Part shown: positions 10,956 through 22,382 of the stretch, one piece after another
Numbering within the stretch: the stretch's first letter is position 1
How the letters are laid out: each line of letters starts with the position of its first letter
Source: Puccinellia tenuiflora
Taxonomy: Eukaryota > Streptophyta > Magnoliopsida > Poales > Poaceae
Direction of reading: 5' to 3'
NCBI GenBank assembly: GCA_012064385.1
Contig: QRDG01001991.1
Span: forward strand, 803,290 to 867,289
DNA: 64,000 nt
Notes under the pieces: model-generated
Database searches by the model: none
What the model saw: the letters and a program-made list of their open reading frames with translations, nothing else
What the model was told of the DNA's origin: nothing
Made by a program: the position numbers and the translations under genes

Positions 10956-13001
10956 AGCATTGGTGAGGCCGAAGGACACGACGGTGTACTCATATAACCC
11001 ATAGCGGGTAGTGAAAGTCGTCTTCGGAATATCCTCCTTTCGGATTTTAATCTAATGGTAGCCTGACCTCAGATCCATCTTGGAGAATACCGTTGCACCA
11101 GCCAGCTGATCGAACAAGTCAGTTATTCGAGGAATGGGATACTTGTTCTTGATGGTCACCACATTCAAGGGGCGGTAATCAACAACCAGTCGAGGAACAT
11201 TTGTATCCCTCTTCTTGACAAAGATGACCAAGCAGCCCCAAGGTGAGCTACTCGGCCAGATGAATTCCTATTCTAGCAGCTCATCAAGTTGCTTCTTTAA
11301 TTCAGTTAGCTCTTCCGTTGGCATACGGTAGGGCCTCTTGGAAATTGGAGCGGTTCACGAAAGCAACTCAACCACAAACTCCACGCTGCGATCAGGTGGC
11401 ATGCCGGGCAATTCCTCCGGGAAGACATTGAGGAAATCACACACCACAGCAACTTCATGCATTTCTGGCAGTGTGGTTCCTTCCAGGAAACATAAGCTGA
11501 TCTCCGGTGAGAGTGGAGTGGCAGCGGAGGGAACTGCGGACGAAGGTGACCAATAACTCACCAGTCCGACGGTTGGGTGGATCACGGTGACAGACTTGGC
11601 AGCACAGTCCAGGTTGTCCTGATATTTGACTAACCAATCCATCCCCAGAATTACATCTAGCCCATCTGACTTCAGTGCTATCAGCTGGAATGGGAAAGAC
11701 CAATAGCCTATGGTAATCTCGACTTCCGGAACAACCCATTTTGTGTGCCAATTAGAGCCTGGGGTCTTGACCACTAACGGGGAGTCCATGTTCACAAATG
11801 GAATTTGATGGTTGTGTGCAAAAGCTATTGATATAAATGAATGCGATGCTCCAGAATCAAACAAGACTGAAGCAGGGTAATCATTGATTCGAAGCGTACC
11901 CATGAGAACTCCGGGGTCCTCCTCAACTCCTTCAGCCGAGACGTGGTTCAGGCGACCATGGCTGACGGTTGTGGCCTTGGCGGCTGGGGTAGAGGGTGCT
12001 GGAGCAGGTGCTGCGGTAGCCGGTGCCTTCTGGGGACACTCCCTGGAGTAATGTCCAGGCTGGCCACAAGCGAAGCAAGTGAGCCTCGGTGGTGGTGGAG
12101 GCAGCTGAGGGCAGAGGCCACTCCCAGCCGCACCCAAGGTCGAGGTATCTGGGCGAGGCGGAGGTGGCCTAAACCCTGAAGGCCTTGGCGTGAAGGGTGC
12201 CTTAGGCACAGCGCTGAAGGGCACAAATACCCGGCGCTTCTTGCCCTCAGAAGAAGAGGAGCTCTGGTTGTCGGTGGAAGCTGGCCTCTTGGAAGCCTCT
12301 AGCTCCTTCCTACCCTACTCCATAGTGAGAGCCTCGTTGTAGAGCTCCTGGTAGGAAGTGAACTTGAAGGGTAGGAGCTCGTATCGGAGACGAGGTGCGA
12401 GCCCCTTGCGGAAGAGGTATTGCTTGTCCTCATCATTCGTCACATCCCGCGGGGCGTAACGGGAGAGGTGGTTGAACTCCTGCCCATAGGTTTGGATGTC
12501 CATGCGTCCCTGGGTCAAGTCCAGGAACTCCCTGCTCTTGAGGTCCATGATGGGCTTGGGGATGTACGCCGCACGGAAAGCGGCGCGGAAATCCTCCCAA
12601 GTGAAGACATGGCCCGCGGCAAACATTGCCACGTGGCTCTCCCACCAGGAGCCGGAGGCTCCATTCAGCAGGTAGGTGGCGAAGTTGACTTGTTCCGCGA
12701 CCGGAACGTGTAGAGCGGCAAACTTGCGCTCGAGAGCCCGGAGCCAATCATCCGCATCAAGCGGCTCCTTAGCTTCAGAGAAGGTGGGAGGCTGGGACCG
12801 CAAGAACTCAGTGAGAGTGGTGCAGTCGTTATTCCTGCTTGCCCCTTGCTGCACCAGCTGCTCGAGCAGATGCTCATTTCGCAGCCGGTTTTGCTCAATG
12901 GCCATCAGAACCTCCGCCATTGAGGGTGGCGGCGGTGCATCAGGGTTGCTTTGTTCCCCGCGACGGGTAGGAGCCATTCTGAATATTTGGAACAAGGACA
13001 T
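10956..13001 (-). pseudogene. gag-pol remnant of gypsy element B (gag, protease, start of RT)
   Basis: Read leftward from 13001, with a likely start at 12977 (MAPTRRGEQSN). Gag runs to about 12315 with a Retrotrans_gag core (GSWWESHVAMF, DLTQGRMDIQTY). A CCHC zinc knuckle follows (CFACGQPGHYSREC, about 12045-12090). The aspartic protease has LFDSGASHSFIS (about 11840-11880) and VILGMDWL. The RT N-terminus follows, with ELPGMPP, RPYRMPTEEL, VVDYRPLN and SKMDLRSGYH, then the frame is lost at the deletion near 10956. Gag and protease are in one frame interrupted by a TAG at about 12312-12314; further stops lie near 11352 and in the RT part. The order and motifs fit a chromovirus such as the Del/Tekay group, but no integrase or chromodomain remains to prove it. 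Confidence 0.85.
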
Positions 13002-13356
13002 AGTTAGTAACCAAAATCCGACAGATAGGCTAGATCATTAGGGTCCATGCAGATATAGATATTTAAGATGCAATAACACAAAGACAGATTTAGGCAACCA
13101 CGGTGACATCACGTCATCGCGGCGATAGCAAACGGATACAAGGTCTCGAGACATAACTGGACAGTAAGAACCCAACCCCGAGAACCTAAAACTTTGTCAC
13201 CAAGCTCAAAACAAATAGAGGTAAGAATCAGAGTAGAGCGAGTTGGATGAGGAGTAACAAGAATCCTAAGAAGTTTTCACAACTCATTTTTAGGTTAAAA
13301 TAATTTTCAACTAGACTCGACATCGATCAGTAGAGAGGTTTTCCTACAGGCAGTCC

Positions 13357-13370
13357 TGCTGTGATACCAA
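13357..13370 (-). other. Primer binding site of element B
   Basis: TTGGTATCACAGCAGG on the minus strand, two bases after the LTR end at 13373. It resembles the initiator-Met type site (TGGTATCAGAGC) with changes. Confidence 0.6.
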
Positions 13371-13372
13371 CT

Positions 13373-16300
13373 TGTAGCGCCCCGACCCCAGAACTATACA
13401 GTGAAGCGTTGTGCAACCGGTCATGCTACACAATCAAGGGTTACTGGGTTACCAATCCCAGGCCAAAACTCATTGGCAGGTGTGCTTGGAATGGATCATC
13501 GGCACACAACACCTCGATCATGGCATAAGCTCAGACATCGCTATCACGTATAGTAAAGAGACCGAGACTTGTAGAACAACTGGCACATTGCAGACTCTAC
13601 GACACAAAAGCATATAGCAACTCATATAAGAGAAGATACAAATATTACACACAAAAGGATCACAGATCGAACAATTCATCGAGCGGAAGCGAGGTAGTGT
13701 TGTCTAACAACAAGATGCGAATATATGGCCTAAGAGTCCTACAGATAAAAGATCCCAGCCAGCTTGTTCCATGGTCCCAAGCTGCCACCTAGGAACCCCG
13801 GACTACTAGTCGACGTCCACGAAGAACCCACCTAGCTGCTCGGGGTCGTCCTCCTCTGAAATACAAGTATAAAGTCAACAAAGAGAGACTGAGTACGACG
13901 TACTCGCAAGTTTAGTAGGGCGATATAGGCCCAACGATTGACGGAGGCTCTAAAGCTGTATATGTAGTTATTTTGCATAAAGCTAATTTTCATAAACAAG
14001 ACCTAAGTGACACATGGCACCGTCTACTCAGAATATTTTTCATAAAAGGGGTAAGAGAGTAACATTTCATCTTCGGTTCTCGTCGAACCTACTTGTAGCC
14101 ATAACCACTCATCTCCACCAAAGGCACTCCCTCGAATCACCCTCGAGGAAATGAACCTTTATCACAAGTTGATTATGCAACCTTTAGCTGCCATATCAAT
14201 TAGGTTAAAGTTCTCTATGAGCTAATCCGCCTTTCCCAAGAGTTTTTCCATAACCGCGGACACGGCTTTTCGAAAAGATTTACCCTGCAGGGGTGTACTA
14301 TTTTACCCATTGGTACCATCCGGCTCACCTGAGTGGCCCTCTTCCGGGGAAGGCCGGCGAGCGGGCACGGTTAAACCTTTACCTCGCGTGAGACTATCCA
14401 AGAGTCATCTATGGCCACAGGGCAAGTTTACCCAGCCTATTTCAGCCCCTGCCCCATCGCCACGTCCTAAACACAAATCCTCATCAACATCTTCCTTTCC
14501 ACTCACACGCAAATGGAAAACCGAACTAGAGGACCCTTGGATACGCCCGCACAAGTTATTCAGTTAGTAAGGTGTCCATACACCCACCAATGGCAGCACG
14601 CTCAGTTCTTGGTTCTAGCTAAAAGCACTTTCATCCTATGCGGCAAGAATGAGGCAAAACACCATCCCCGATGGCAACTCATCCAAGACTTTTAGCAAAT
14701 TAATTATCCACCACAAGTAACCATCATGTCCGAACATTCCACCACCATTCATAATAATGGAATTAAATCACCGGACAACAATATATCATTTGACTAAGCA
14801 TGGCTAAGCATAGCTAATCATATATAACAACAATTATATCTTTGTCTCCGGCCAACACATCAAACCTAGGGTTTAGAGGAGGGGAAGCATGTGATGGTTC
14901 AGGGGATAAACATGCATTCATAGGATACTCTACATCTTGATCAACAGAGACATTGGAATCGCATGCAATATTATGGTGGATAAAATAAGTTTGTAAAACA
15001 ATTGGATGCTAGATGCTAAGAAGGTTAGGTTATCTCTTGCCTTGCTGTCGGGGCGTGTAGTACGGCTCGTCGGGGTAGGCGAAGGAACCCTCGACTCCGG
15101 AATCTATCGTTACCCAAAACAATACAAAAGAACAAATAAATCACACGAACACAAGGTGCAATGCTCAATCACATGATGACATGTCAAATTGATGCAAAGA
15201 AAACAACATTTAATTTATTTAACAACTTAAATGGGGTTTCCAAATAATTAGTGCAATTATTTGGAAACGACCCCATATTTTTCATAGTGACCACATTCTT
15301 CATAAATTATTAAATTATTAGAGAAGTGGTTCAAATATGCATGAACATGATATGAATGGATGGGGTTTTGTTCTTCCGATCATTTTGGTACCTCATTTGT
15401 AATTTTCTGAGTACCGAAGAATAAATAGCGAATTAAATAATTAATTGAATTTAATTCTCTTATTCAAATTATGAAAACCTCAAATAAATATTTGTGATCA
15501 TGATGAGATATTGGGATGGTTATTGATCACATTGATATAACATGTGCAAGATTTGACTTAATAGAAATTAAGTTATGAAATTCCCAAGTTATTATTGAAC
15601 TAGCCGGTACTTCCGGTAAAGGTCCCTGTAGTACCTGTTTGCCGGTACTTCCGGTTGTACTTCCGGTGCTAAACCCAAAACATCCAGTACCGAAAACTCC
15701 TAGCCGGAACTTCCGGTGAAGTGCCCGGTAGTACCGATTTAGCGGTACTTCCGGTGCTACTGCCGGTGCTACTTCCGGTTATAAAGTGAAACTAACAGAG
15801 CTGGGCCGGTACTAGGGGCGGTACTTCCGGACCTACTTCCGGGTTAGCGGTACTTCCGGACCTACTGCCGGTGCTACTTCCGGTTATGGTTTGGAACTAA
15901 CAGAACCGAATTTTCCTAACCGGTACTGCCACCGGTAGTACGACCGGTACTTCCGTTCAATGATTTTGGGCACGGCCGCGGCGGGAGCGCGCGGTGACCA
16001 TGCACACGCCGAGCAAGTGCGCGTCGATGCAGTGCGAGAAGGGCAGCCTAAAGGAGTGCATTCTACGTGCCGTTCTACGGCGAGCTGGATGTGGCGGCGC
16101 CGCTAGCTTTCGGTCACCGTAGCGAGGAGAACGACGGCGACCGGCGGAAGGCCTAGAGCGAGCTACGGCGACGGCGCGGCTATGGCGTGAGAGAAGGAGG
16201 GCGGAGGTGTCCCGGAGGAAGAGCAGCTCACCCTGGTCGCGTGAGGATGCTTGGCGAGGACGGCGGAGGACGACGGCGGCCGAAATCGAACTCGACACAC

Positions 16301-17152
16301 GGCGGCCGGAGCGGAGTGAGAAGAGGAATGACGGCGAGTCCGAGCCCCTCGGCTCGATTCCGCGGGCGAGAAGGAAGAGGGCGTCGCGGTGGAGCTATCG
16401 GCGGTCTTGGTTTGGGCTGCGGTGGCCGGAGTCGACGGCGGCGTGCTCGGCAGCCACGGCGGCGTCGGCGAACGGCAGGGCTCGATCTAGGGTTAGGTTT
16501 CGATCCGGAAAAACGGGGGAGGGTGTGTAGGAGAGAGAGAGGGGAGCATGTGGCGTCGGTCGGGGTCCTTTTCCCCAAAGGAGTAGGTAGCACGGCAGGA
16601 GCGTGCGGCATGGCGGCACAGTGCCACCACTGTCGTTGCGGAAACGATGACGATCGGTACTACCGGTCATTGGACCGGTAGTTCCGGTTAACTGTTTCAA
16701 ACAGAACCTGCTATTTTTATTTGGGCATCTAAAGCACTCCAAAAATTATGTAAAAATTCTGGGATGCTCACATCAGGATAAGGAAACTCCCTATATTCTT
16801 ATTTTGAATTTTTGGAACAGCTTAACATGGTTTCAACAATAGGGTTTGAGTGGAACCACATTTAGGGTTTTGCAAGTTGGAAACAATTGGAGGCCAAGCC
16901 ATTTGGTTCTTATGCATTGTGGTGAACTTAGGAACTTGTTGGACCATAGGGTCACCTGCCATGTCATGGTTGTAGCAATTGATGGCATTTCCCATTTTGG
17001 TTGATCTGGGAGAGTTTGGCCTCCCCCTGTTAATGGTTACAAGGGTTGGTTGTCAATGTTAACAATTTATCATATGCCATGATGCAAGCAAAATGGATGC
17101 AAAAAGTGGAAAAATTATTCGTATTTTTCAGTACAAAGCTGGGGTTGTTACA
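13373..17152 (-). mobile_element. 5' LTR of gypsy element B, complete
   Basis: A 3,780-bp LTR on the minus strand from TGTAACAACCCCAGC at 17152 to GGGGCGCTACA at 13373. The primer binding site and gag follow to the left. The 3' 1.7 kb (13373 to about 15050) aligns closely, inverted, with 47870-49602 of the solo LTR in the CACTA. The other half is unrelated: it has a palindromic CCGGTACTTCCGG minisatellite (15600-15960) and a GC-rich block (15960-16650). The flanking bases (TGCTC left, CTCTC right) do not form a target duplication, so one side has been rearranged. Confidence 0.75.
15600..15960. repeat. CCGGTACTTCCGG minisatellite in LTR of element B
   Basis: About 20 occurrences of CGGTACTTCCGG, CGGTGCTACTTCCGG and close variants in 360 bp, with loosely spaced longer repeats sharing AACTAACAGA. 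Each unit is nearly self-complementary. Isolated copies recur at 16655-16692. Confidence 0.8.
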
Positions 17153-19660
17153 CTCTCCCCCCTCTCCCTCCTCCTCTGTGCCATCGTCACGCCGCGAGCC
17201 CCGTGTGCCGCAGTCGTAGGTCATCGCCGGAGCTCCTCCGATGACTAAACCGGAGTGGCGCCGCCACCAGTTGGTCGTGCGCGTCCTTGCGCCTACAACG
17301 AGCCCAGTGGCTCTTCCCCGTGAGCGCTCCTCCGTCGAGCCCGTGCTCGACTTGCCTCTGCCGGCCATGATGACATCATGATGATGTCGCGCGGTTTTAA
17401 TCTTTTTCAAGATTGTCAAATCCCTGACAGTGGACCCCATTGTAAGAATTTTAATATTTTTCAGAATCCAGAAAATGTAATAAACTTGCAAAATATATAT
17501 CTTTTAATCTGTAAGTCAGAAATTTATGACTAATATACCAAAATGTTCAAAAAAAATTAAGATCTATCTTTTTATATAAAATTCATGGATGTTTGATCAA
17601 CTTAAATTAAGGGTTGTCTAGAATTACTAAAATGCCACGTTAGTCAATTATGGAGTTTCTCCGATTATCACTATTCGGACTTCATTTAATTGGAACATCA
17701 TGTTTAGGTTTGTCAATTATGAAAATTGTAACTTGTCATGCCATCATTCTTGTATGGGCATTGCATTGTGCCATGATTAAATGCTATTTTTCTTTTCCGG
17801 TGTTTCGTTCTTCTCGGTAGACCGAGTGCCGATATCGAGGACGAATATGAAGTGAAGATCGACAACGCCAATGGACGATAAATGATTGTGGATCGACAAG
17901 TCAATCACCCTGTTTTCCGGAAGCGTTATATATTTCTGTTTATCGCTCAATAAGGCAAGCACAACCCCTTCTTTCTATCTGATCCCATATTTTCAAGTAA
18001 TATTTTCTGATAAGCATCATATCGGTTCCAAAAGCTTTTGGTCGATAGGTAGAGTCAGCCTATCTTGCATGTTCCCCCTTGTCGCCTATTACCTGTTTAT
18101 TCATCCTTGCATGATTAGGTTTGCTTGTGTGTTGACAGAGCCATACATATGTTTATGCTTAGCCATGCGTAGTTATGGTCTGGTCTGTCTTAGTGATGAA
18201 TCAGAGCAGCGATCGAATGTAGCATGTCAGGTTGACGAGGAAAGTTAAGATGAACATGTTAAATTGACCATCGGCTTGGACAATCAGGCCATGTGGAATG
18301 TGGTGGGTTGTCTTGTTCTTGCCGCCTAGGACCCGAGGTTCTCGTCTCTTGAACCAAGACTGAGAGTACGACACACGCGGGCCCTTAAACCCCACTCGGT
18401 TGTTACTTGTTTAGGTGTGCCCGTGAGACACGTAGTTTGCGATTTCCATCTATGAGTATGTGAAAATGTTTTGAAGAAAAGATAGGTCGTGTCTGGGGAC
18501 AAGTGAAGGACGAGCACTGATCTTGGTTCCCACGCACAAAAATAGGGACCGTCCGGAGGTGGCCATCTCTGGGAAAAGGCGGACTAGCCCTATTTGGGAT
18601 GACTCATGGGCATATCTAGTCAACCTAAGAGTCGTGGTCGACCACCCTCTGCCGGCACCCTCGGAAGCATGCTTATGTTCTGGCATTAAGAGTCGATTGG
18701 CACGTGTAGACAAAACTGTACACCCCTACAGGGTAAATCTATTCGAATAGCCGTGTCCACAGTTTGGACAACTTGGGAACGGACGTGAGATCATAGTTAA
18801 ACAACTTGCACATATCCGTAAAACCTGAAAATAGCATGTGTGGGTTGTTTCCTCAAGGGTGAGTCGAGGGAGTGATCCTAGTAGAGTAGGTTCAACTGTT
18901 GAAGATTCTGGTGGTTTCAGATGTCAAGGATATAAAAAGTGTTCTCTTATCCCTTTTACAAAACTTCTGAGTAGACGGATTTCTACTTCGTCTCCCTCAA
19001 TTGAAAAGTTGGCTTTATGCAAATATTAGCCCATAAACAGCTTTCTAACTTATGCATTACCGTAATGGGTTATAGTCTTGCTGAGCTCTGTACTCAGGCC
19101 TGCCGCTACCTATTTTGTTTCAGAGTTCGAAGATACCATCGATGAAGGTTTATGCGTGGACATCGACGAGTAGTCTGGGGTTCCCAGGTAGCAGCCTGGA
19201 ATCTGTAGTATGGGACGTCACCGTTGCTTATTTATGGCCTCTTAGGCCTTTTGTTAAACTTGTTGATTAGCAACAAAATTTTCATTCCGCTGTATGATGT
19301 AATGATGGGTCATGTGACCTCTGCGTGTACTTTGCTATCTTGCTCTAATAAGAGTTATATAATTGCTTTCTTGTCATAGAGACACTGCCCTGTACCGGTT
19401 GTTCCAACCTCTCCCGTGCATGATGCATGTATGGATATAAAGTGCACAATTGAGAGGGAAGGTTCTTGGGATCCTTGTTATGCAGTTTTGGTTATGCCCG
19501 TGTTATGGCTTAATCGAGGGGTTGTGGTGCCGATGATCCATTCTGAGCACGCCTGCCAATGTTTACTCGGCCTGGGAGTGGTAAACCCAGCAACCCTCGG
19601 TTACGTAGCATGACTAGTGACACATAGCATTTCTGTATAACTCTGAGGCCGAGTCCGATA
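17153..19660 (+). mobile_element. Decayed LTR fragment related to the B/solo-LTR group, plus orientation
   Basis: It shares landmarks with the solo LTR at 45108-49602 in the same order. These are a GC-rich block ending in GATGACATCATGATGATGTC, a TACCAAAATGTTCA motif, a GACGAGTAGTCTGGGGTTCC motif (near 19167), and a 3' segment with CCGATGATCCATTC and GTAAACCCAG (19530-19600). The start is missing, and the expected GGGGCGCTACA end reads differently near 19650. It has no coding content; the small frames inside are chance. Confidence 0.55.
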
Positions 19661-19860
19661 GCTCAGCTTGATCTTAGGATTCCTCGTTATGCATTCTTGG
19701 TTGTGATCAGTGTGTGGTAGTCTTCCGAGAGGTTTTGTGTGATCGGTGTTCCCGGCATGCCTGCAGTGAAATGCTACCTGGGATTGGTACCCCAGTAACT
19801 CTCGGCTATCATGGCTGAAAGTACACAACACTTATGTATAACCCTGGATCCGAGGTCGCC
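19661..19860 (+). repeat. Diverged second copy of the LTR 3' end
   Basis: 19690-19850 repeats the order of motifs in 19480-19650: TTATGCATTCTTGGTT, then TGTGTGATCGGTG, then GGGATTGGTACCCCAGTAACTCTCGG, then TGTATAACCCTGG. The two are clearly related but well diverged. The cause could be an old tandem duplication or a second LTR fragment. Confidence 0.45.
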
Positions 19861-20330
19861 ACACTCGGGACTGGCAACGAGCCCATATGGTCCTTCGGTC
19901 CTTCCGCTTGCCAATCACTATGGCATCGTGCCCATCCTTCATGTGACCCTCGCCTGGCCAATCTTGCGCATCGTTGCAAACAGGTGACATGATCGTCGTC
20001 GACTCCTTGCCAACTGGCCAGTCCTAAAGTTCTCCCCCGTGTTTACCTGTGATGAGTTTGGGGGGGGGGGGTCTCCAGTACGCCTTTTGGCACCTCCCCT
20101 CAAACATGACACTCTAGAGGGTCCTCTAAAGTTGGATCTTGAAAAGAAGGGATGAACATGATAGTCAGATGGGGAAATCAAAATGTCAAAGAACCAGCCA
20201 CATAGTGGCCCTTACATGTAGCTTTGGTTTGAAGGCGGAGTGTGCCATGCAACTGGGCACGATTGAATCCCGAATCTTGTGCTTCGACACCAAGCTCGCT
20301 AGCGCCTTGTAACACAGACTCCTAGGGGCC
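19861..20330. other. Unassigned segment
   Basis: No domain, repeat or element end that I can recognise. It contains a run of twelve G at about 20058-20069. Short frames look like chance. Confidence 0.3.
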
Positions 20331-20650
20331 ACTTGCATGGATTCACGCTTCCCCACACACTATTAGAGCTTGTGGTCCTGATGTTGGAGAGGCATGACCC
20401 ATTAGAGCATCCAGTAGGTCATGAGGTCCATGCCGATCAGGTTGTCATCGACCAGATCCGTCAACCTTGCACACAAAGATTCGATCTCTTTCAGCTTACT
20501 CAACTCCTCGATGTTCCAGTTACCCATCAGCTCGGGGTGGGAGGGGGGGGGTCGGTGGAGAAGGCTCATGTATGTCCAATTGGATTTCCTCCCGTGGACA
20601 ATCGCTGATCCGCATGACACTAAAGATCCCTTCTTCCCCCACGTCTTCTG
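20331..20650 (-). pseudogene. Possible fragment of a Tat-element antisense ORF
   Basis: The minus-strand translation has an EELSKLKEIESL...ARLTDLVDDNLIGMDLMTYWML run. This resembles the C-terminal helical segment (a leucine-rich run followed by a GMDL motif) of grass proteins annotated as putative gypsy-type transposon. The frame is short (to about 20620) and flanked by stops. It is a weak resemblance from memory; a plain chance frame is possible. Confidence 0.3.
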
Positions 20651-20751
20651 CTCGAGGCGGAAGAGGATGCACTACCGCTCTAGGTGGTCTCCTGTCGAGG
20701 GAATACCCAACCGACTAAGCCCACAAGACGAACAGGAAGCAGCGAGCTCCT

Positions 20752-20900
20752 TAGCCTAACGAGGTTCTTAGCTGGACGAGCTCCTTAGCTGAGCGAGGTC
20801 CCTAGCTGGGCGAGGTCCTTAGCTAGTCGAGCTCCTTAGATGAGCAAGGTCCTAGCTGGGTGAGCTCCTTATTGGGTGAACTCCTTAAAATGGGCAGGTC
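20752..20900. repeat. About 20-bp minisatellite (GAGCTCCTTAGCTGGGC type)
   Basis: Seven or eight imperfect units of roughly 19-21 bp, alternating GAGCTCCTTAGCT and GAGGTCCTTAGCT forms. Confidence 0.7.
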
Positions 20901-20929
20901 CACAGACAAGGATGACTCAAAGTGTCTCG

Positions 20930-21190
20930 GTCGGCCCTATGACACCGGGGATGCCCCCTTGATAGATTTGGTAAAGGGCACAAATCACTCTCGGGTTATT
21001 TCGTACAAGAGGCACGAACCACACGAGTTTACCCAGGTTTAGGCCGCTCGGAAGCATAAAGCCCTACGTCATGCTTGTCTAATTCTAATGGTGGATTAGG
21101 ATGAAGATTACTGAAGGGAGCCTTGTTGTCGGGGCTCTTGGGGCTCTAGCTGCCCATCTCTTTGCGAGAAGTGACTTATGAGCTTCTGAG
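20930..21190 (+). mobile_element. Gypsy LTR fragment with the conserved GTTTACCCA motif
   Basis: 21030-21085 carries GAGTTTACCCAGGTTTAGGCCGC followed by a TAAAGCCCTACGTC run. The same block occurs in the LTRs at about 31433-31490 and 52891-52941. No LTR ends are clear, so only a fragment is claimed. Confidence 0.45.
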
Positions 21191-22382
21191 AATGACATTG
21201 GATGAATTTGTCATAAATCTATGACCGTTTCGAACCCATTGGTGAGAAGCAATTTGGGAGGGTACAAACTTAAATGCATAACGACCATTTTGGTCGAAAA
21301 AGTAGGTTTCCTTACAAGAAATGGTCATAAGGAGACAACACTGATTTACTTCCCTATTTCTACCCGATTACGACCAATTAAAATTGCCATATTTGATAAT
21401 TCAAATAATTGGACGGACACCTCAGCAATTTTTCCTACGTGTCATGTCCATGTGTATCGGCCACCTCAGTTGTTTCACCTAGTACATGTCATGGCGGGTG
21501 GTTCCCACATATTGACCCCTTGACCATGAAGTCCAACTACACGACTGACGTGTGTAAATTATACGCATCTTTATTCACTGTTTAAACCATATCCTTGTCA
21601 TTTAGTTGACAAGATATTGACTCTACACCTGCCACTAATCACTAATGTGAAATCATTTGCAAAATCCCTTTGTCATGATTTTTTCTGTAGGTTTGGACGT
21701 GGAAATCACTGGAAATTTGGACCAATAGGAAGGAAATGATCAAGGAAATAAATTACAAGCCAAGATGACTTCAAACCAAGCGTAATGAGTGAGGGTGCAC
21801 TGGCGACCAACCGTACCCGCCGCCATAACGTACGGCGTTGCGACCGTCAGATCAAACCCTCCAAAAGTCATAACATGGCCAAGGGCTAATCCGCATCTGA
21901 AGGCCTCCGAAAACCTAATCCCGTCCGCCACTACTATAACGAGGGGAGGAAATAGCCACCAGAAGAGAGACAACACCCATCATCACGCCGCCGCATCAAT
22001 TCATCATCATCACCACGAAGTGCTGCCGCATCTCCACACCACCGTCACCACCATAGACATAGCCATACTACTTTGTAATCTTGATCTCATCGCGATTGGC
22101 AACATTGTAAGAACTACCATTATTTCAATCCAAGTACTATTTACAACAATGTTTTCAATTGCTGATATGATCGCGATGGGTGAGTAGTCCACTCGGGCTA
22201 AGGGCTGAGGCCTAACCTCGCAGCTATGTGCAATTTATTATCCATGGGAAGTTAGCTTAATGAGTTCTTTATGTTATACATGTACGTGTTAGTATCTATG
22301 CCTCGCTCCTAGGACTTCTCAGGTACCCAAGACCCCGAAGAGTGATCAAGGTGTAGGTATGACGACAAATGCGTGGAAGGCT
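21191..22382. other. Unassigned segment left of the copia insertion
   Basis: No coding domain is recognised. 21200-21330 has several TGGTCATAA/TTGTCATAAA repeats that recall ends of Mutator-like DNA elements, but no matching inverted partner was found. 21960-22050 is rich in CATCATCACC. The bases 22378-22382 (AGGCT) are the left target duplication of the copia element. The segment would be continuous with 30898 onward before that insertion. Confidence 0.35.

Noticed and set aside
10779..17157. Target site duplication for element B
   Set aside because: TGCTC on the left and CTCTC on the right match at too few positions.
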